DNA of 8,195 bases from Planctomycetaceae bacterium (lineage in GTDB: Bacteria; Planctomycetota; Planctomycetia; Pirellulales; Pirellulaceae), in contig SLEY01000271.1 in the NCBI GenBank assembly GCA_007124535.1, forward strand, positions 1-8,195, written 5' to 3'. Position numbers and translations under genes: made by a program. A model generated the notes under the pieces. That model had not been told where the DNA came from, searched no databases, and was given only the letters and a program-made list of their open reading frames with translations. This document shows positions 1 through 6,872 of this stretch, piece after piece (positions within the stretch are counted from its first letter, which is position 1; each line of letters begins with the position of its first letter).

Positions 1-882
1 CTGCTCTGGAATTACAGCGATCCCGGCTGGTTGCCCGAGGCTCCGGAGCAGATCCGGCAATTGCAGTTGGCCCGGATCGAGGACTGCGTGCGCCACTTTC
101 AAGGGAAGATCGATATCTGGGATGTCGTCAACGAAGCGGTTCATTTCGAACGGGAGAGCATGGGGGAACGGGCTCCGAAAATGACGGCCATGTGGCAGCA
201 AGTCGGCCGAGTGCCTTTGACCCGAGCCGCGTTTCAGCAAGCGCGCCAAGCCAACCCCGAGGCCGTCTTGTTGATCAATGATTATCGCGTCGACCCGTCC
301 TACGAGCGGCTGATTGAGCAGTTGGTCGATGAGGCGGGCGAGCCGTTATACGATGCGATCGGTCTGCAGAGCCATATGCATAGCGGCACGTGGAGCAATG
401 AACGGATTTGGGATGTCTGCCAGCGGTTTGCTCGTTTTGACGTCCCCTTGCATTTTACCGAGTTGACGATTCTGTCCGGCCAGCCGGGTTGGGAATTGGG
501 CCCGGGTTGGGAGACGACGCCGGAGGGCGAAGCCCGGCAGGCTCGGGAAGTCGAACGGATCTACACGATGTTGTTCTCGCATCCGGCCGTCGAGGCGATC
601 ACGTGGTGGGATTTTTCCGACGCGCGAGCTTGGCAAGGAGCCCCGGCCGGGTTTCTCCGGCACGACATGACCCCCAAACCGGCCTACCAGGTGCTGAAGG
701 AATTGATCAAAGACCGCTGGTGGACGGACACGGAAATAACGATCGGGGAGAACGGCCAGTCGCAGGTGCGCGGGTTCTGGGGCGATTACGAGATCCAAGT
801 CCGCTATGAAGATCGTGAAACCACCACCTCCCGCACGCTGGCCCGCGACCGGGAAAACCACTGGGAGATCGTCCTGCCGTAA
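1..882 (+). CDS. GH10 endo-1,4-beta-xylanase, C-terminal part (5' end outside window)
   Basis: The reading frame is open from base 1, so the N-terminal half of the (beta/alpha)8 barrel and any signal peptide lie upstream; 293 residues are visible. The TTG at 31 is an internal Leu codon, because the preceding frame reads LLWNYSDPGWLPE, a GH10-like strand-3 region. Family marks in order: WDVVNEAV with the acid/base Glu (codon 133-135, visible residue 45), LLINDY, IGLQSHMH, HFTELTI with the nucleophile Glu (codon 460-462, visible residue 154) and the late ITWWDFSD. GH10 enzymes cleave internal beta-1,4-xylosidic bonds with retention of configuration. After the barrel, about 50 residues containing RGFWGDYEIQV form a short beta-rich-looking tail of unknown role. 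The sulfatase gene follows after 41 bases on the same strand, suggesting joint use on a decorated xylan. Family is near certain; exact substrate is inferred. Confidence 0.93.
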   Translation: MLWNYSDPGWLPEAPEQIRQLQLARIEDCVRHFQGKIDIWDVVNEAVHFERESMGERAPKMTAMWQQVGRVPLTRAAFQQARQANPEAVLLINDYRVDPSYERLIEQLVDEAGEPLYDAIGLQSHMHSGTWSNERIWDVCQRFARFDVPLHFTELTILSGQPGWELGPGWETTPEGEARQAREVERIYTMLFSHPAVEAITWWDFSDARAWQGAPAGFLRHDMTPKPAYQVLKELIKDRWWTDTEITIGENGQSQVRGFWGDYEIQVRYEDRETTTSRTLARDRENHWEIVLP

Positions 883-911
883 GCAACCCAGAAACCATCA
901 AACCGGAAACC

Positions 912-917
912 GGGAGG
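912..917 (+). promoter_or_regulatory. Ribosome binding site of the sulfatase gene
   Basis: GGGAGG lies six bases before the ATG at 924 and supports that start. It follows a tandem AAACCGG doublet at 900-913, to which I attach no function. Confidence 0.75.
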
Positions 918-923
918 ATCACG

Positions 924-2429
924 ATGAGAATCGCCACACGGATACTGCTCCTTGGAATCGTCGCCTGCTTATCAGCAACGCGCAGTGCCGCGCGCGCGGA
1001 GGCGCCCGTTCCGGAAAAACCGAATATTCTGTTCGCCTTTGCAGACGATTGGGGCTACCCCCATGCGGGGATTCATGGGGATCCGACGGTCCGGACGCCG
1101 ACGTTCGATCGAGTTGCCCGGGAAGGCGTGCTCTTCCGGCATGCCTATATTTCTTCGCCCTCGTGTACACCTTCACGGGGGGCTGTGCTGGCAGGCAAGC
1201 ATTTCTGGCAACTGGGAGCAGGGGCCAATCTGTGGTCCCAGTTCCCTGAGGACATAGCGACGTATCCCGACTTGCTGGCCGAACACGGCGGATACTTCGT
1301 CGGCCATACGCGCAAGGGCTGGGCACCGGGTCGGATCGGGGATCGCGAACACAACCCGGCGGGGCCCGGTTTTCCGAACTTCGCCCGCTTCCTGGAAGCG
1401 CGCCCCGAAGGCCAGCCGTTCTGCTTCTGGTTCGGCAGCCAGGATCCGCACCGGGGAGTCCGAGGTGACGGGGCGGCCCTGCGCCGAGCCATGGGCATCG
1501 ATCCCGACGATGTGGTCGTCCCCCCCATGCTGCCCAACGCACCAGCGGTTCGCGAGGATATCGCCGAGTACTATGCTCAAGTCCAACGCTTCGACCGCGA
1601 CGTGGGCGAGCTGCTCGAATTGCTGGAAGAGCAGGGCGAGTTGGAGCGAACGATCGTCGTGATCAGCAGCGATCACGGCTGGTCCTTCCCGCGTGGCAAG
1701 ACCAATCTGTACGACGTGGGGACCCGCGTGCCGCTGGCCGTCCGCTGGCCAGACGGAATCGGGACCCCGGGCCGGATCGTCACCGATTTTGTCAACTTGG
1801 GCGATCTGGCGCCCACCTTTCTCGAAGCGGGAGGGGTGGACGTGCCCGAATCGATATCGGCCCGGTCGTTCCTGCCGCTGTTGTTGACCGATGCGGAAGG
1901 ACGGATCGATGCGTCGCGGGACTATGTGCTGACCGGTCGCGAGCGGCACACGCCGGCTCAAGAACGGGGCAACCCGGGCGGCTACCCCATGCGAGCTATC
2001 CGAACCGACCGATTCCTCTACATCCGCAATTACCTGCCGGAACGCTGGCCCGAAGGCACGCCCGACCGGAAGAATGCCCACATCGAAAACGCTTGGCTGG
2101 GCGATGCGGATAACGGCCAGACGAAATTCTACTTGTGGGCCAATCGGGATTGTCCGGAGGTCCGCCCGCTGTACGATCTGGCTTATGCCAAGCGACCGGC
2201 CGAGGAGTTGTATGATGTCCAGCAGGATCCCCACCAGTTCGACAATCTGGCGGGCGATCCGGACTATGCCTCCGTGCTGCGCGAGTTGTCCGAGCAGTTG
2301 TCGCAGCACCTCCGTCAGACGGGCGACCCGCGCGAGTTGGGTACGGATCCGGAGATGGATCAGGTCGAGTACTTCGGCGGCATTCCCCGCTGGCCCGGCC
2401 AACAGGTGATCGACCGTTTTCGTAAATGA
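924..2429 (+). CDS. Exported type I (formylglycine) sulfatase, S1 family, N-sulfoglucosamine sulfohydrolase-like
   Basis: This is a 501-residue sulfatase of the alkaline phosphatase superfamily and hydrolyses sulfate esters or sulfamates. Residues 1-25 form a Sec signal peptide with likely cleavage after ARA, placing the enzyme in the periplasm or outside. PNILFAFADDWG (residues 33-44) supplies the metal-binding Asp pair D41/D42. SCTPSRGAVLAG contains the CxPSR signature, and C81 (codon 1164-1166) is the residue converted to formylglycine. Further active-site marks are QDPHR (H176) and SSDHGW (D250/H251) followed by FPRGKTNLYDVGTRVPL with K259. The last block and overall length resemble heparan N-sulfatase-like proteins (SulfAtlas S1_8-type), though subfamily is my inference. 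A Cys-type site needs a formylglycine-generating enzyme, which is not in this window. The neighbouring xylanase points to a sulfated polysaccharide. The stop overlaps the next start as ATGA. Confidence 0.95.
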   Translation: MRIATRILLLGIVACLSATRSAARAEAPVPEKPNILFAFADDWGYPHAGIHGDPTVRTPTFDRVAREGVLFRHAYISSPSCTPSRGAVLAGKHFWQLGAGANLWSQFPEDIATYPDLLAEHGGYFVGHTRKGWAPGRIGDREHNPAGPGFPNFARFLEARPEGQPFCFWFGSQDPHRGVRGDGAALRRAMGIDPDDVVVPPMLPNAPAVREDIAEYYAQVQRFDRDVGELLELLEEQGELERTIVVISSDHGWSFPRGKTNLYDVGTRVPLAVRWPDGIGTPGRIVTDFVNLGDLAPTFLEAGGVDVPESISARSFLPLLLTDAEGRIDASRDYVLTGRERHTPAQERGNPGGYPMRAIRTDRFLYIRNYLPERWPEGTPDRKNAHIENAWLGDADNGQTKFYLWANRDCPEVRPLYDLAYAKRPAEELYDVQQDPHQFDNLAGDPDYASVLRELSEQLSQHLRQTGDPRELGTDPEMDQVEYFGGIPRWPGQQVIDRFRK

Positions 2430-3034
2430 ACGAAGCCCCCGACGAAGCAAAGGGGTTCTCCTTGGACAACAGCATTTCACTGACCACGGTGTTTTGGGCG
2501 TTCCTGATCGTCAGCATGTTGGTGCTGATGGGAAAGATCGTGCTGGAACGCACCGGACAAGCGGCGCATATCGACCGCAAACTGATCAATCGCGTTTCAG
2601 GGACGTCCCTGGATCTGTTGATCGTTTCGGCCCTGGCCACGATCTCGCTGGCCGCCCTGGGCGCCTACGTGGGCCCGTTCCTGCTGCTGGCCCTGGCCGG
2701 TATCCTCTGGAATCTGCTGGCGTTCCTCCTGCTGGCCCCGCGTCTTTTCAAGGAAAACTGGGTGCCCTACGGACTGGCGAACTTCGGACAGTGCATGGGC
2801 ATGACCGTGATCGGACTGCTGCTGATCCACATGACCGATCCGCAGAACCGGACCGGAGCCATGCACAGCTTCGGGTACAAGCAACTGCTGTTCGAACCGG
2901 TGGTGGGCGGCGGGCTGTTCACCGCGGCCTCCTTGCCCCTGATCGCCCAATTCGGTCCGGTGCCGGTGCTGGTCCTGACCGCCAGCGTGATGCTGGGCTG
3001 GCTGGTCTTCGGCTACCTCAAATTCGCGAAATAA
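2426..3034 (+). CDS. Half-length ESS-family (sodium:glutamate symporter-like) membrane protein
   Basis: The 202-residue product has about five or six hydrophobic segments (roughly residues 16-40, 61-82, 83-104, 117-136, 152-172 and 177-198). From recall, it matches the C-terminal half of GltS-type symporters: GKIV at the end of the first helix, SGTSLDLLIVSALATI, then GLANFGQCMGMTVIGLLL where GltS has its Gly-rich re-entrant loop, and a closing FEPVVGGGLF...VLTASVMLGW region. ESS transporters are normally about 400-450 residues in two inverted halves. Here the N-terminal half is missing, and the segment between ERTG and HIDRKLINR looks short of one membrane hairpin. The ATG overlaps the sulfatase stop by four bases and has no Shine-Dalgarno site, fitting translational coupling. 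TTG at 2462 is an alternative start. It may be a remnant, a reduced transporter working as an oligomer, or a diverged non-transport protein. A substrate cannot be given. Confidence 0.72.
   Translation: MNEAPDEAKGFSLDNSISLTTVFWAFLIVSMLVLMGKIVLERTGQAAHIDRKLINRVSGTSLDLLIVSALATISLAALGAYVGPFLLLALAGILWNLLAFLLLAPRLFKENWVPYGLANFGQCMGMTVIGLLLIHMTDPQNRTGAMHSFGYKQLLFEPVVGGGLFTAASLPLIAQFGPVPVLVLTASVMLGWLVFGYLKFAK
2449..2455 (+). promoter_or_regulatory. Possible ribosome binding site for an internal TTG start
   Basis: AAAGGGG sits six bases before an in-frame TTG at 2462. Starting there would give a 190-residue protein beginning just before the first membrane helix (MDNSISLTT). The upstream ATG at 2426 has no such site, so the true start of the half-length symporter is open. 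Confidence 0.4.
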
Positions 3035-3049
3035 AACGGCCGATAATCG

Positions 3050-3054
3050 AAAGG
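3050..3054 (+). promoter_or_regulatory. Ribosome binding site of the small membrane protein gene
   Basis: AAAGG lies eight bases before the ATG at 3063. It is a modest match but correctly spaced, and supports the short reading frame as a real gene. Confidence 0.5.
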
Positions 3055-3062
3055 CAAGCAAA

Positions 3063-3242
3063 ATGGACAAGGTGGCCTATTACGAGTGGCACGGAAATGC
3101 CCTGATGCTGATCGCCCTCTTCGTCTTTGGAATCACGATCCCTTTGGTGGTCCCCTACTTTTTGACCAACTTGGTTCGGTTCGAGATGGAGGTTGCCGAC
3201 GCCACGAAGTTCTCCGAGTATCTTCGGAAACAAGAAAAATAA
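3063..3242 (+). CDS. Small single-pass membrane protein, function unknown
   Basis: A 59-codon frame runs from ATG at 3063 to TAA at 3240-3242. The product begins MDKVAYYEWHGNALM, has one hydrophobic segment at about residues 13-36 (rich in Leu, Ile, Phe and Val, with two Pro near its end), and finishes with a charged cytoplasmic-type tail of about 22 residues (VRFEMEVADATKF, then SEYLRKQEK). It starts 28 bases after the half-length symporter gene, on the same strand, with a modest ribosome binding site. Close linkage suggests an accessory subunit or partner of that membrane protein, but I recognise no family. The main evidence for being real is the clean start site, coherent membrane-protein composition and operon position; its shortness is the main doubt. 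Confidence 0.62.
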   Translation: MDKVAYYEWHGNALMLIALFVFGITIPLVVPYFLTNLVRFEMEVADATKFSEYLRKQEK

Positions 3243-3289
3243 CCGCTGCAAAGTCGTCACGAAGTCGCAGGAAACCGCGGCAAGCGGGC
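3243..3289. other. Tail-to-tail gap between the two operons
   Basis: These 47 bases separate the end of the + strand genes from the end of the - strand genes. The only hairpin I see is a four-base stem (CCGC at 3275-3278 with GCGG at 3284-3287, loop GGCAA), with no T-run on either side. That is too weak to call as a bidirectional terminator. Confidence 0.6.
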
Positions 3290-4246
3290 TCAGGGCAACT
3301 GCCGCGGGGTACAAGCCTCCTGCTCGAGATGGCGGTAGAAGCGGGAAAAGTCGATCCGGTAATCGAAGTCGTCGCGCTCGCGGGCCAACTGGCCGCGGAT
3401 GTCCAGGTTGTGTACCAGGATCAATTCGGCCGTAATGTTCGAGGCCTGCACGATGCTCATCCCGCTCGGGGCCCAAATGCCGCTTCCGCCCCAGAAGTAG
3501 TTGCCGCTGATGTCGTGCGGTCCGACGCTGTTCGCCCCCAAACTCCATACCTGATTGTAGGCGGCTTTGGATGAATTCATCAGATCCCAGAGATAGCCAT
3601 AGTAATGGTCGGTCATGATGTTCATGGCGGCATACTCACGCACGGCCTCCGAACGCCAGTGAGCCATTGTGACGATGGCGTCGACGTGGTCCCGAAAGGC
3701 GTAGTGCTTGGCCAACTCGACGAAACAGAGATCGTAACATATCAGGAATCCGAACGTGCCCCACTTGGTCCGGATCGTAAGACGTTTGTCGGTGCCCTGC
3801 TGGAAAAAACGCTGCTCCAGCGGCGGCAGAAAGACCTTGTCGTAAATGGTCTCTTCCCGGTTGTAGTCGATGCTGCGGTTCAGGACGAACGTGGAATTGT
3901 AAAACCGGCCGTCCTTGCGGCGCACGTTGTTGTAGAAGACGTACTCCAATCCGTGACCGTCGTCCACCAGACTGTCGCGGATCCGGTCGATCGTCGTAGC
4001 GATCGCGCGGTTCTCGCCTTGCTCCAGCAGTTGCGTCACCTCCCCGCTCTCCCCGTCGTCCCAGACGTATCCGGTCACGCAGAGTTCGGGAAAGATGACG
4101 ATATTGGCACGCTTGCGGTGAGCAATCTCGATCACCTCTTCCATCCGTGCCAGATTGGTGGCAATGTCCGACGTGACGTGCAGGTTGGCCAACAACACGG
4201 TCGGACACTCCTGAATGTCGGAAAAAGTTCGTTCAATCAAACGCAT
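3290..4246 (-). CDS. Carbon-nitrogen hydrolase (nitrilase superfamily)
   Basis: The 318-residue protein carries the full Glu-Lys-Cys triad of the nitrilase superfamily: FPELCVTGY with E54, YDKVFLP with K137 and LICYDLCF with C170. This cytoplasmic fold hydrolyses amides, carbamoyl groups or, less often, nitriles, releasing ammonia or an amine. Length fits a single-domain amidase, plus about 15 extra residues before the first strand (MRLIERTFSDIQECP). The C-terminal RDDFDYRIDFSRFYRHLEQ region resembles the helical tail of amidase-type members. The ATG is supported by AAGGAG six bases upstream. It is the last gene of the - strand string, 53 bases after catalase. The true substrate is not readable from the sequence. 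Given the upstream aminotransferase, an amide or carbamoyl intermediate is possible, but this is inference. Confidence 0.92.
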   Translation of the reverse strand: MRLIERTFSDIQECPTVLLANLHVTSDIATNLARMEEVIEIAHRKRANIVIFPELCVTGYVWDDGESGEVTQLLEQGENRAIATTIDRIRDSLVDDGHGLEYVFYNNVRRKDGRFYNSTFVLNRSIDYNREETIYDKVFLPPLEQRFFQQGTDKRLTIRTKWGTFGFLICYDLCFVELAKHYAFRDHVDAIVTMAHWRSEAVREYAAMNIMTDHYYGYLWDLMNSSKAAYNQVWSLGANSVGPHDISGNYFWGGSGIWAPSGMSIVQASNITAELILVHNLDIRGQLARERDDFDYRIDFSRFYRHLEQEACTPRQLP

Positions 4247-4252
4247 CGTTTT

Positions 4253-4258
4253 CTCCTT
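4253..4258 (-). promoter_or_regulatory. Ribosome binding site of the carbon-nitrogen hydrolase gene
   Basis: AAGGAG on the - strand, six bases before the ATG at 4246-4244, fixes the start of the hydrolase. Confidence 0.8.
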
Positions 4259-4299
4259 GACTTGGAGCGCCGACCGGAAACCCTTTCACCAGGCGGAGA

Positions 4300-5754
4300 T
4301 CAACCGCCTTGCACCCTCTTGGCAATCCGATCGCCGATCTCTTGGTCGATGTTGCGCCAGTACTCGAAGGCACGCTGCAGGACCGGTTCGGAGACACCGT
4401 TCTTCAGGTGCCCGGCGACGTTGGCCACCAGGCGATCACGCTGAGCGTCGTCCATGACCTTTCGCACCAGGGCGCCGGGCTGTCCCCAGTCGTCATCGTC
4501 CTGACGCGGGGTGTAGGCCGCACGCATGAACTCGCCACTGGCATTCCAAATGGCCTGTTCGGGATAACGCTCGGCATCCGCCGTGGGGCCGCCCTTGGAG
4601 TTCGGGGCGTACACCGGATCGCTGACGTTTTCGATCCGCATCGCACCGCCTTTGCTGTAGCTGTGCACCTGGCTTTTCGGGCGATTGACCGGGATCTGTT
4701 TATAGTTGACGCCCAGGCGGGCCCGGTGGGCGTCGGCGTAGGAAATCAGGCGTGCCAGCAGCATCTTGTCCGGGCTCGGACCGATTCCCGGGACCAGATT
4801 GTTCGGCTCAAAAGCCGCCTGCTCGATCTCCGTGTGAAAATCGGTGGGATTGCGGTTCAGGGTCAGCCGACCGACCTCGCACAGCGGATAATCGGCATGG
4901 GGCCAAACCTTGGTCAGATCGAAGGGGTTGAAGCGATACGTCGTTGCTTCCTCGAAGGGCATGATCTGCACCTTCAGCGTCCAACTGGGGTAGTCCGCCC
5001 GCTTGATGAAATCAAACAGGTCCCGGCGGTGGTAGTCCGCGTCCTCGCCGGCAATCCGATCGGCTTCCTCCTGGGTGAGAAAATCGATCCCCTGATCGGT
5101 TTTGAAGTGATACTTGACCCAGAAACGCTGGCCTTGGGCGTTGACCCACATGAAGGTGTGGCTCGTGTAGCCGTTCATGTGCCGATAGCTCTTGGGCACG
5201 CCCCGATCGCTCATCAGAATCGTGACCTGATGCGCGGTTTCGGGAGACAAAGTCCAGAAGTCCCACTGCATGTCGTTGTCCCGCAGTCCGCTGTCGGCAC
5301 GCCGTTTCTGCGAATGGATGAAGTGCTGGAACTTCATCGGATCGCGGACGAAGAACACGGGCGTGTTGTTCCCGACCATGTCGTAGTTGCCTTCTGGGGT
5401 GTAGAACTTCAGGGCAAAGCCGCGCACGTCCCGCCACGTGTCGGGACTGCCGCTCTCGCCGGCCACCGTGGAGAAGCGGGCCAGCACGTCCGTCTTCGCG
5501 CCCGGCTGAAAAAGAGCCGCTTTGGTGTAGGCGCTGACGTCCTGAGTCACCTCGAAGTGCCCGAAAGCTCCCGAGCCCTTGGCGTGCGGCTGGCGATCCG
5601 GAATCATCTCTCGGTTGAAGTTCGCCATCTGCTCGACCAGATAGTGGTCGTGAAGCAGGATGGGTCCGTCGGGGCCCACCGTAAGAGAAAACTCGTCGCT
5701 GGCGACGGGGTTCCCGGCATCGTTGGTTGTGGGCCGGCTGGGGTTGTCGTTCAT
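4300..5754 (-). CDS. katA: Monofunctional haem catalase (small-subunit, clade 3-like)
   Basis: This 484-residue catalase converts hydrogen peroxide to water and oxygen. Length is normal for small-subunit catalases, and no C-terminal flavodoxin-like domain is present. Motifs in order: FNREMIPDRQPHAKGSGAFG with the distal His H57; STVAGESGSPDTWRDVRGFA; the VGNNTPVFFVRDP block with the distal Asn at 129/130; FHTEIEQAAFEPNN; and RLISYADAHRARLG with the proximal haem ligand Tyr Y339. No signal peptide is visible, so it should be cytoplasmic. It lies between the dehydrogenase (56-base gap) and the hydrolase (53-base gap), in the same direction, so it is probably co-transcribed with them rather than standing alone under an OxyR- or PerR-type promoter; I saw no such site in the short gap. 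The symbol is by family only, and the clade is inferred from size and motif style. Confidence 0.97.
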   Translation of the reverse strand: MNDNPSRPTTNDAGNPVASDEFSLTVGPDGPILLHDHYLVEQMANFNREMIPDRQPHAKGSGAFGHFEVTQDVSAYTKAALFQPGAKTDVLARFSTVAGESGSPDTWRDVRGFALKFYTPEGNYDMVGNNTPVFFVRDPMKFQHFIHSQKRRADSGLRDNDMQWDFWTLSPETAHQVTILMSDRGVPKSYRHMNGYTSHTFMWVNAQGQRFWVKYHFKTDQGIDFLTQEEADRIAGEDADYHRRDLFDFIKRADYPSWTLKVQIMPFEEATTYRFNPFDLTKVWPHADYPLCEVGRLTLNRNPTDFHTEIEQAAFEPNNLVPGIGPSPDKMLLARLISYADAHRARLGVNYKQIPVNRPKSQVHSYSKGGAMRIENVSDPVYAPNSKGGPTADAERYPEQAIWNASGEFMRAAYTPRQDDDDWGQPGALVRKVMDDAQRDRLVANVAGHLKNGVSEPVLQRAFEYWRNIDQEIGDRIAKRVQGG

Positions 5755-5762
5755 GAGATTGG

Positions 5763-5769
5763 CTCCTTT
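5763..5769 (-). promoter_or_regulatory. Ribosome binding site of the catalase gene
   Basis: AAAGGAG on the - strand, eight bases before the ATG at 5754-5752, supports the catalase start. Confidence 0.8.
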
Positions 5770-5810
5770 CTTCGGGCTCGGTTGAAAATGACGCTTATCG
5801 AAGAGATGGT

Positions 5811-6845
5811 TCAGCTGTTGGGCAGCATCACGGCTTTGATGATCGGCTGACTGCCTTCGATGATCGCCTGCATGACTTGGCGAGCGTCCTGGTAAGCAAA
5901 GGTGTGACTGACCAATTGGGCGCCGTCGACCAGCCCCTCGCGCAACAACCGGATGGCGACCGGGAAATTGATGGCCGGCTCGGCAAACGTGGGAACCAGC
6001 GAGATCTTCCGGAACACCAGGTCATTGATGTCGATCGGGATCGTACTGCGCCCGCCGAAGTGCAGGCCGTAGAAGGTGATGATCCCGCCGAACTTGATGA
6101 TCTTCAGGGCGTCGTGCAGGCTCTCCGGCGGCGAGGACACGATCACGCGGTCGACGCCTTGCGGACAGCGGCGTTTGATCTCCGCTTCGAGATCATGCTT
6201 GCCGACCTCGAACACATCATCGCAGCCCATTTGGGCGGCCCGGTCCAGCCGCGCCCGCTCACAAGGCGTATCGCCGGGCAGGCCGGTGATCGCCACGTAG
6301 CCGGCGCCCTGCAATTTCGCGACCCGGGCGGACATCAGGCCCAGCGGGCCGGGGCCCAGCACCACCACGCTGCCACCCAGGGGGATGCGGGCGTTCAACA
6401 CCGAGGTCAAGGACACGGCCAGCGGTTCGGTCAGGCAGGCCACCGACGGTTCGAGCCCCTGGTAAGGGACCAGGCTGTTGAAACGGACCAGCATGTACTG
6501 GCCCATCCCCGGTTGGTCGTCGATGCCGTACATGTTGCGGCAGAATTGGGGCTGACCCGCCTTGCAATTCTCGCACACGCCGCACATCGTGCAATCCTCG
6601 ACGATCACCTGATCTCCCGGCTTGACCGTCGTGACGTTCTTGCCGACTTCGACCACCTCCGCCGCGATCTCGTGGCCCAAGGCCATGGGCTCGTCCTCCC
6701 AATCGCGGACGAAGTTGATGTCCGTACCGCACACGCCGCAGGCCAGCACGCGGACCAGCACCTGTGCCTCGTCCGGCGGCGGGATCTCGCGCACCCGGTC
6801 TTGAATGTCCAAATACTTCTTGCCGAAAAGTCCTTGGGATTGCAT
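5811..6845 (-). CDS. Zinc-dependent medium-chain alcohol/polyol dehydrogenase (MDR family)
   Basis: This 344-residue cytoplasmic enzyme oxidises an alcohol or polyol with NAD(P)+. Catalytic zinc ligands are visible as C39 in CGVCGTD, H58-E59 in LGHEIAAEV and E140 in LTEPLA. The structural zinc set is C88, C91, C94 and C102 (spacing 3, 3, 8), with an extra Cys at 85. The Rossmann dinucleotide site is VVLGPGPLGLM at about 161-171. Length is typical of sorbitol, threonine and inosamine dehydrogenases. The start has AAGGAG seven bases upstream. It follows the DegT-type aminotransferase by only 27 bases. In known aminocyclitol and aminoshikimate pathways such a pair oxidises a hydroxyl to a ketone that the aminotransferase then aminates. 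By analogy (for example the inosamine dehydrogenase of 2-deoxystreptamine synthesis) an amino-polyol substrate is plausible, but sequence alone does not decide it. Confidence 0.93.
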   Translation of the reverse strand: MQSQGLFGKKYLDIQDRVREIPPPDEAQVLVRVLACGVCGTDINFVRDWEDEPMALGHEIAAEVVEVGKNVTTVKPGDQVIVEDCTMCGVCENCKAGQPQFCRNMYGIDDQPGMGQYMLVRFNSLVPYQGLEPSVACLTEPLAVSLTSVLNARIPLGGSVVVLGPGPLGLMSARVAKLQGAGYVAITGLPGDTPCERARLDRAAQMGCDDVFEVGKHDLEAEIKRRCPQGVDRVIVSSPPESLHDALKIIKFGGIITFYGLHFGGRSTIPIDINDLVFRKISLVPTFAEPAINFPVAIRLLREGLVDGAQLVSHTFAYQDARQVMQAIIEGSQPIIKAVMLPNS

Positions 6846-6852
6846 GCTATGG

Positions 6853-6858
6853 CTCCTT
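6853..6858 (-). promoter_or_regulatory. Ribosome binding site of the dehydrogenase gene
   Basis: AAGGAG on the - strand, seven bases before the ATG at 6845-6843. It lies in the 27-base gap behind the aminotransferase stop. Confidence 0.8.
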
Positions 6859-6872
6859 CTGCCTTGTTGTGC

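Noticed and set aside
31..33. TTG as the start of the xylanase gene
   Set aside because: The frame is open upstream and the ten codons before it fit GH10 sequence, so the gene is simply cut by the window edge.
900..913. Tandem AAACCGG doublet before the sulfatase start
   Set aside because: Two seven-base copies in a short gap can arise by chance; no dyad symmetry or further copies suggest an operator.
1173..2480. A 435-codon open frame on the - strand opposite the sulfatase gene
   Set aside because: The sulfatase has a signal peptide, all active-site motifs and a ribosome binding site. The antisense product is Arg/Gln/His-rich with no family marks and would run into the next gene.
3275..3287. 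Small hairpin between the convergent operons as a terminator
   Set aside because: The stem is only four base pairs and neither side has a T-run, so it is not distinguishable from chance in GC-rich DNA.
3605..4444. A 279-codon + strand frame opposite the carbon-nitrogen hydrolase
   Set aside because: It mirrors the hydrolase codons, crosses into the catalase gene and lacks any motif; the nitrilase triad is on the other strand.
4309..5850. A 513-codon open frame on the + strand opposite the catalase gene
   Set aside because: The - strand carries every catalase catalytic motif in order, with a good ribosome binding site. The + strand frame begins at a TTG, shows no recognisable domain and is the kind of antisense frame that high-GC coding sequence produces.
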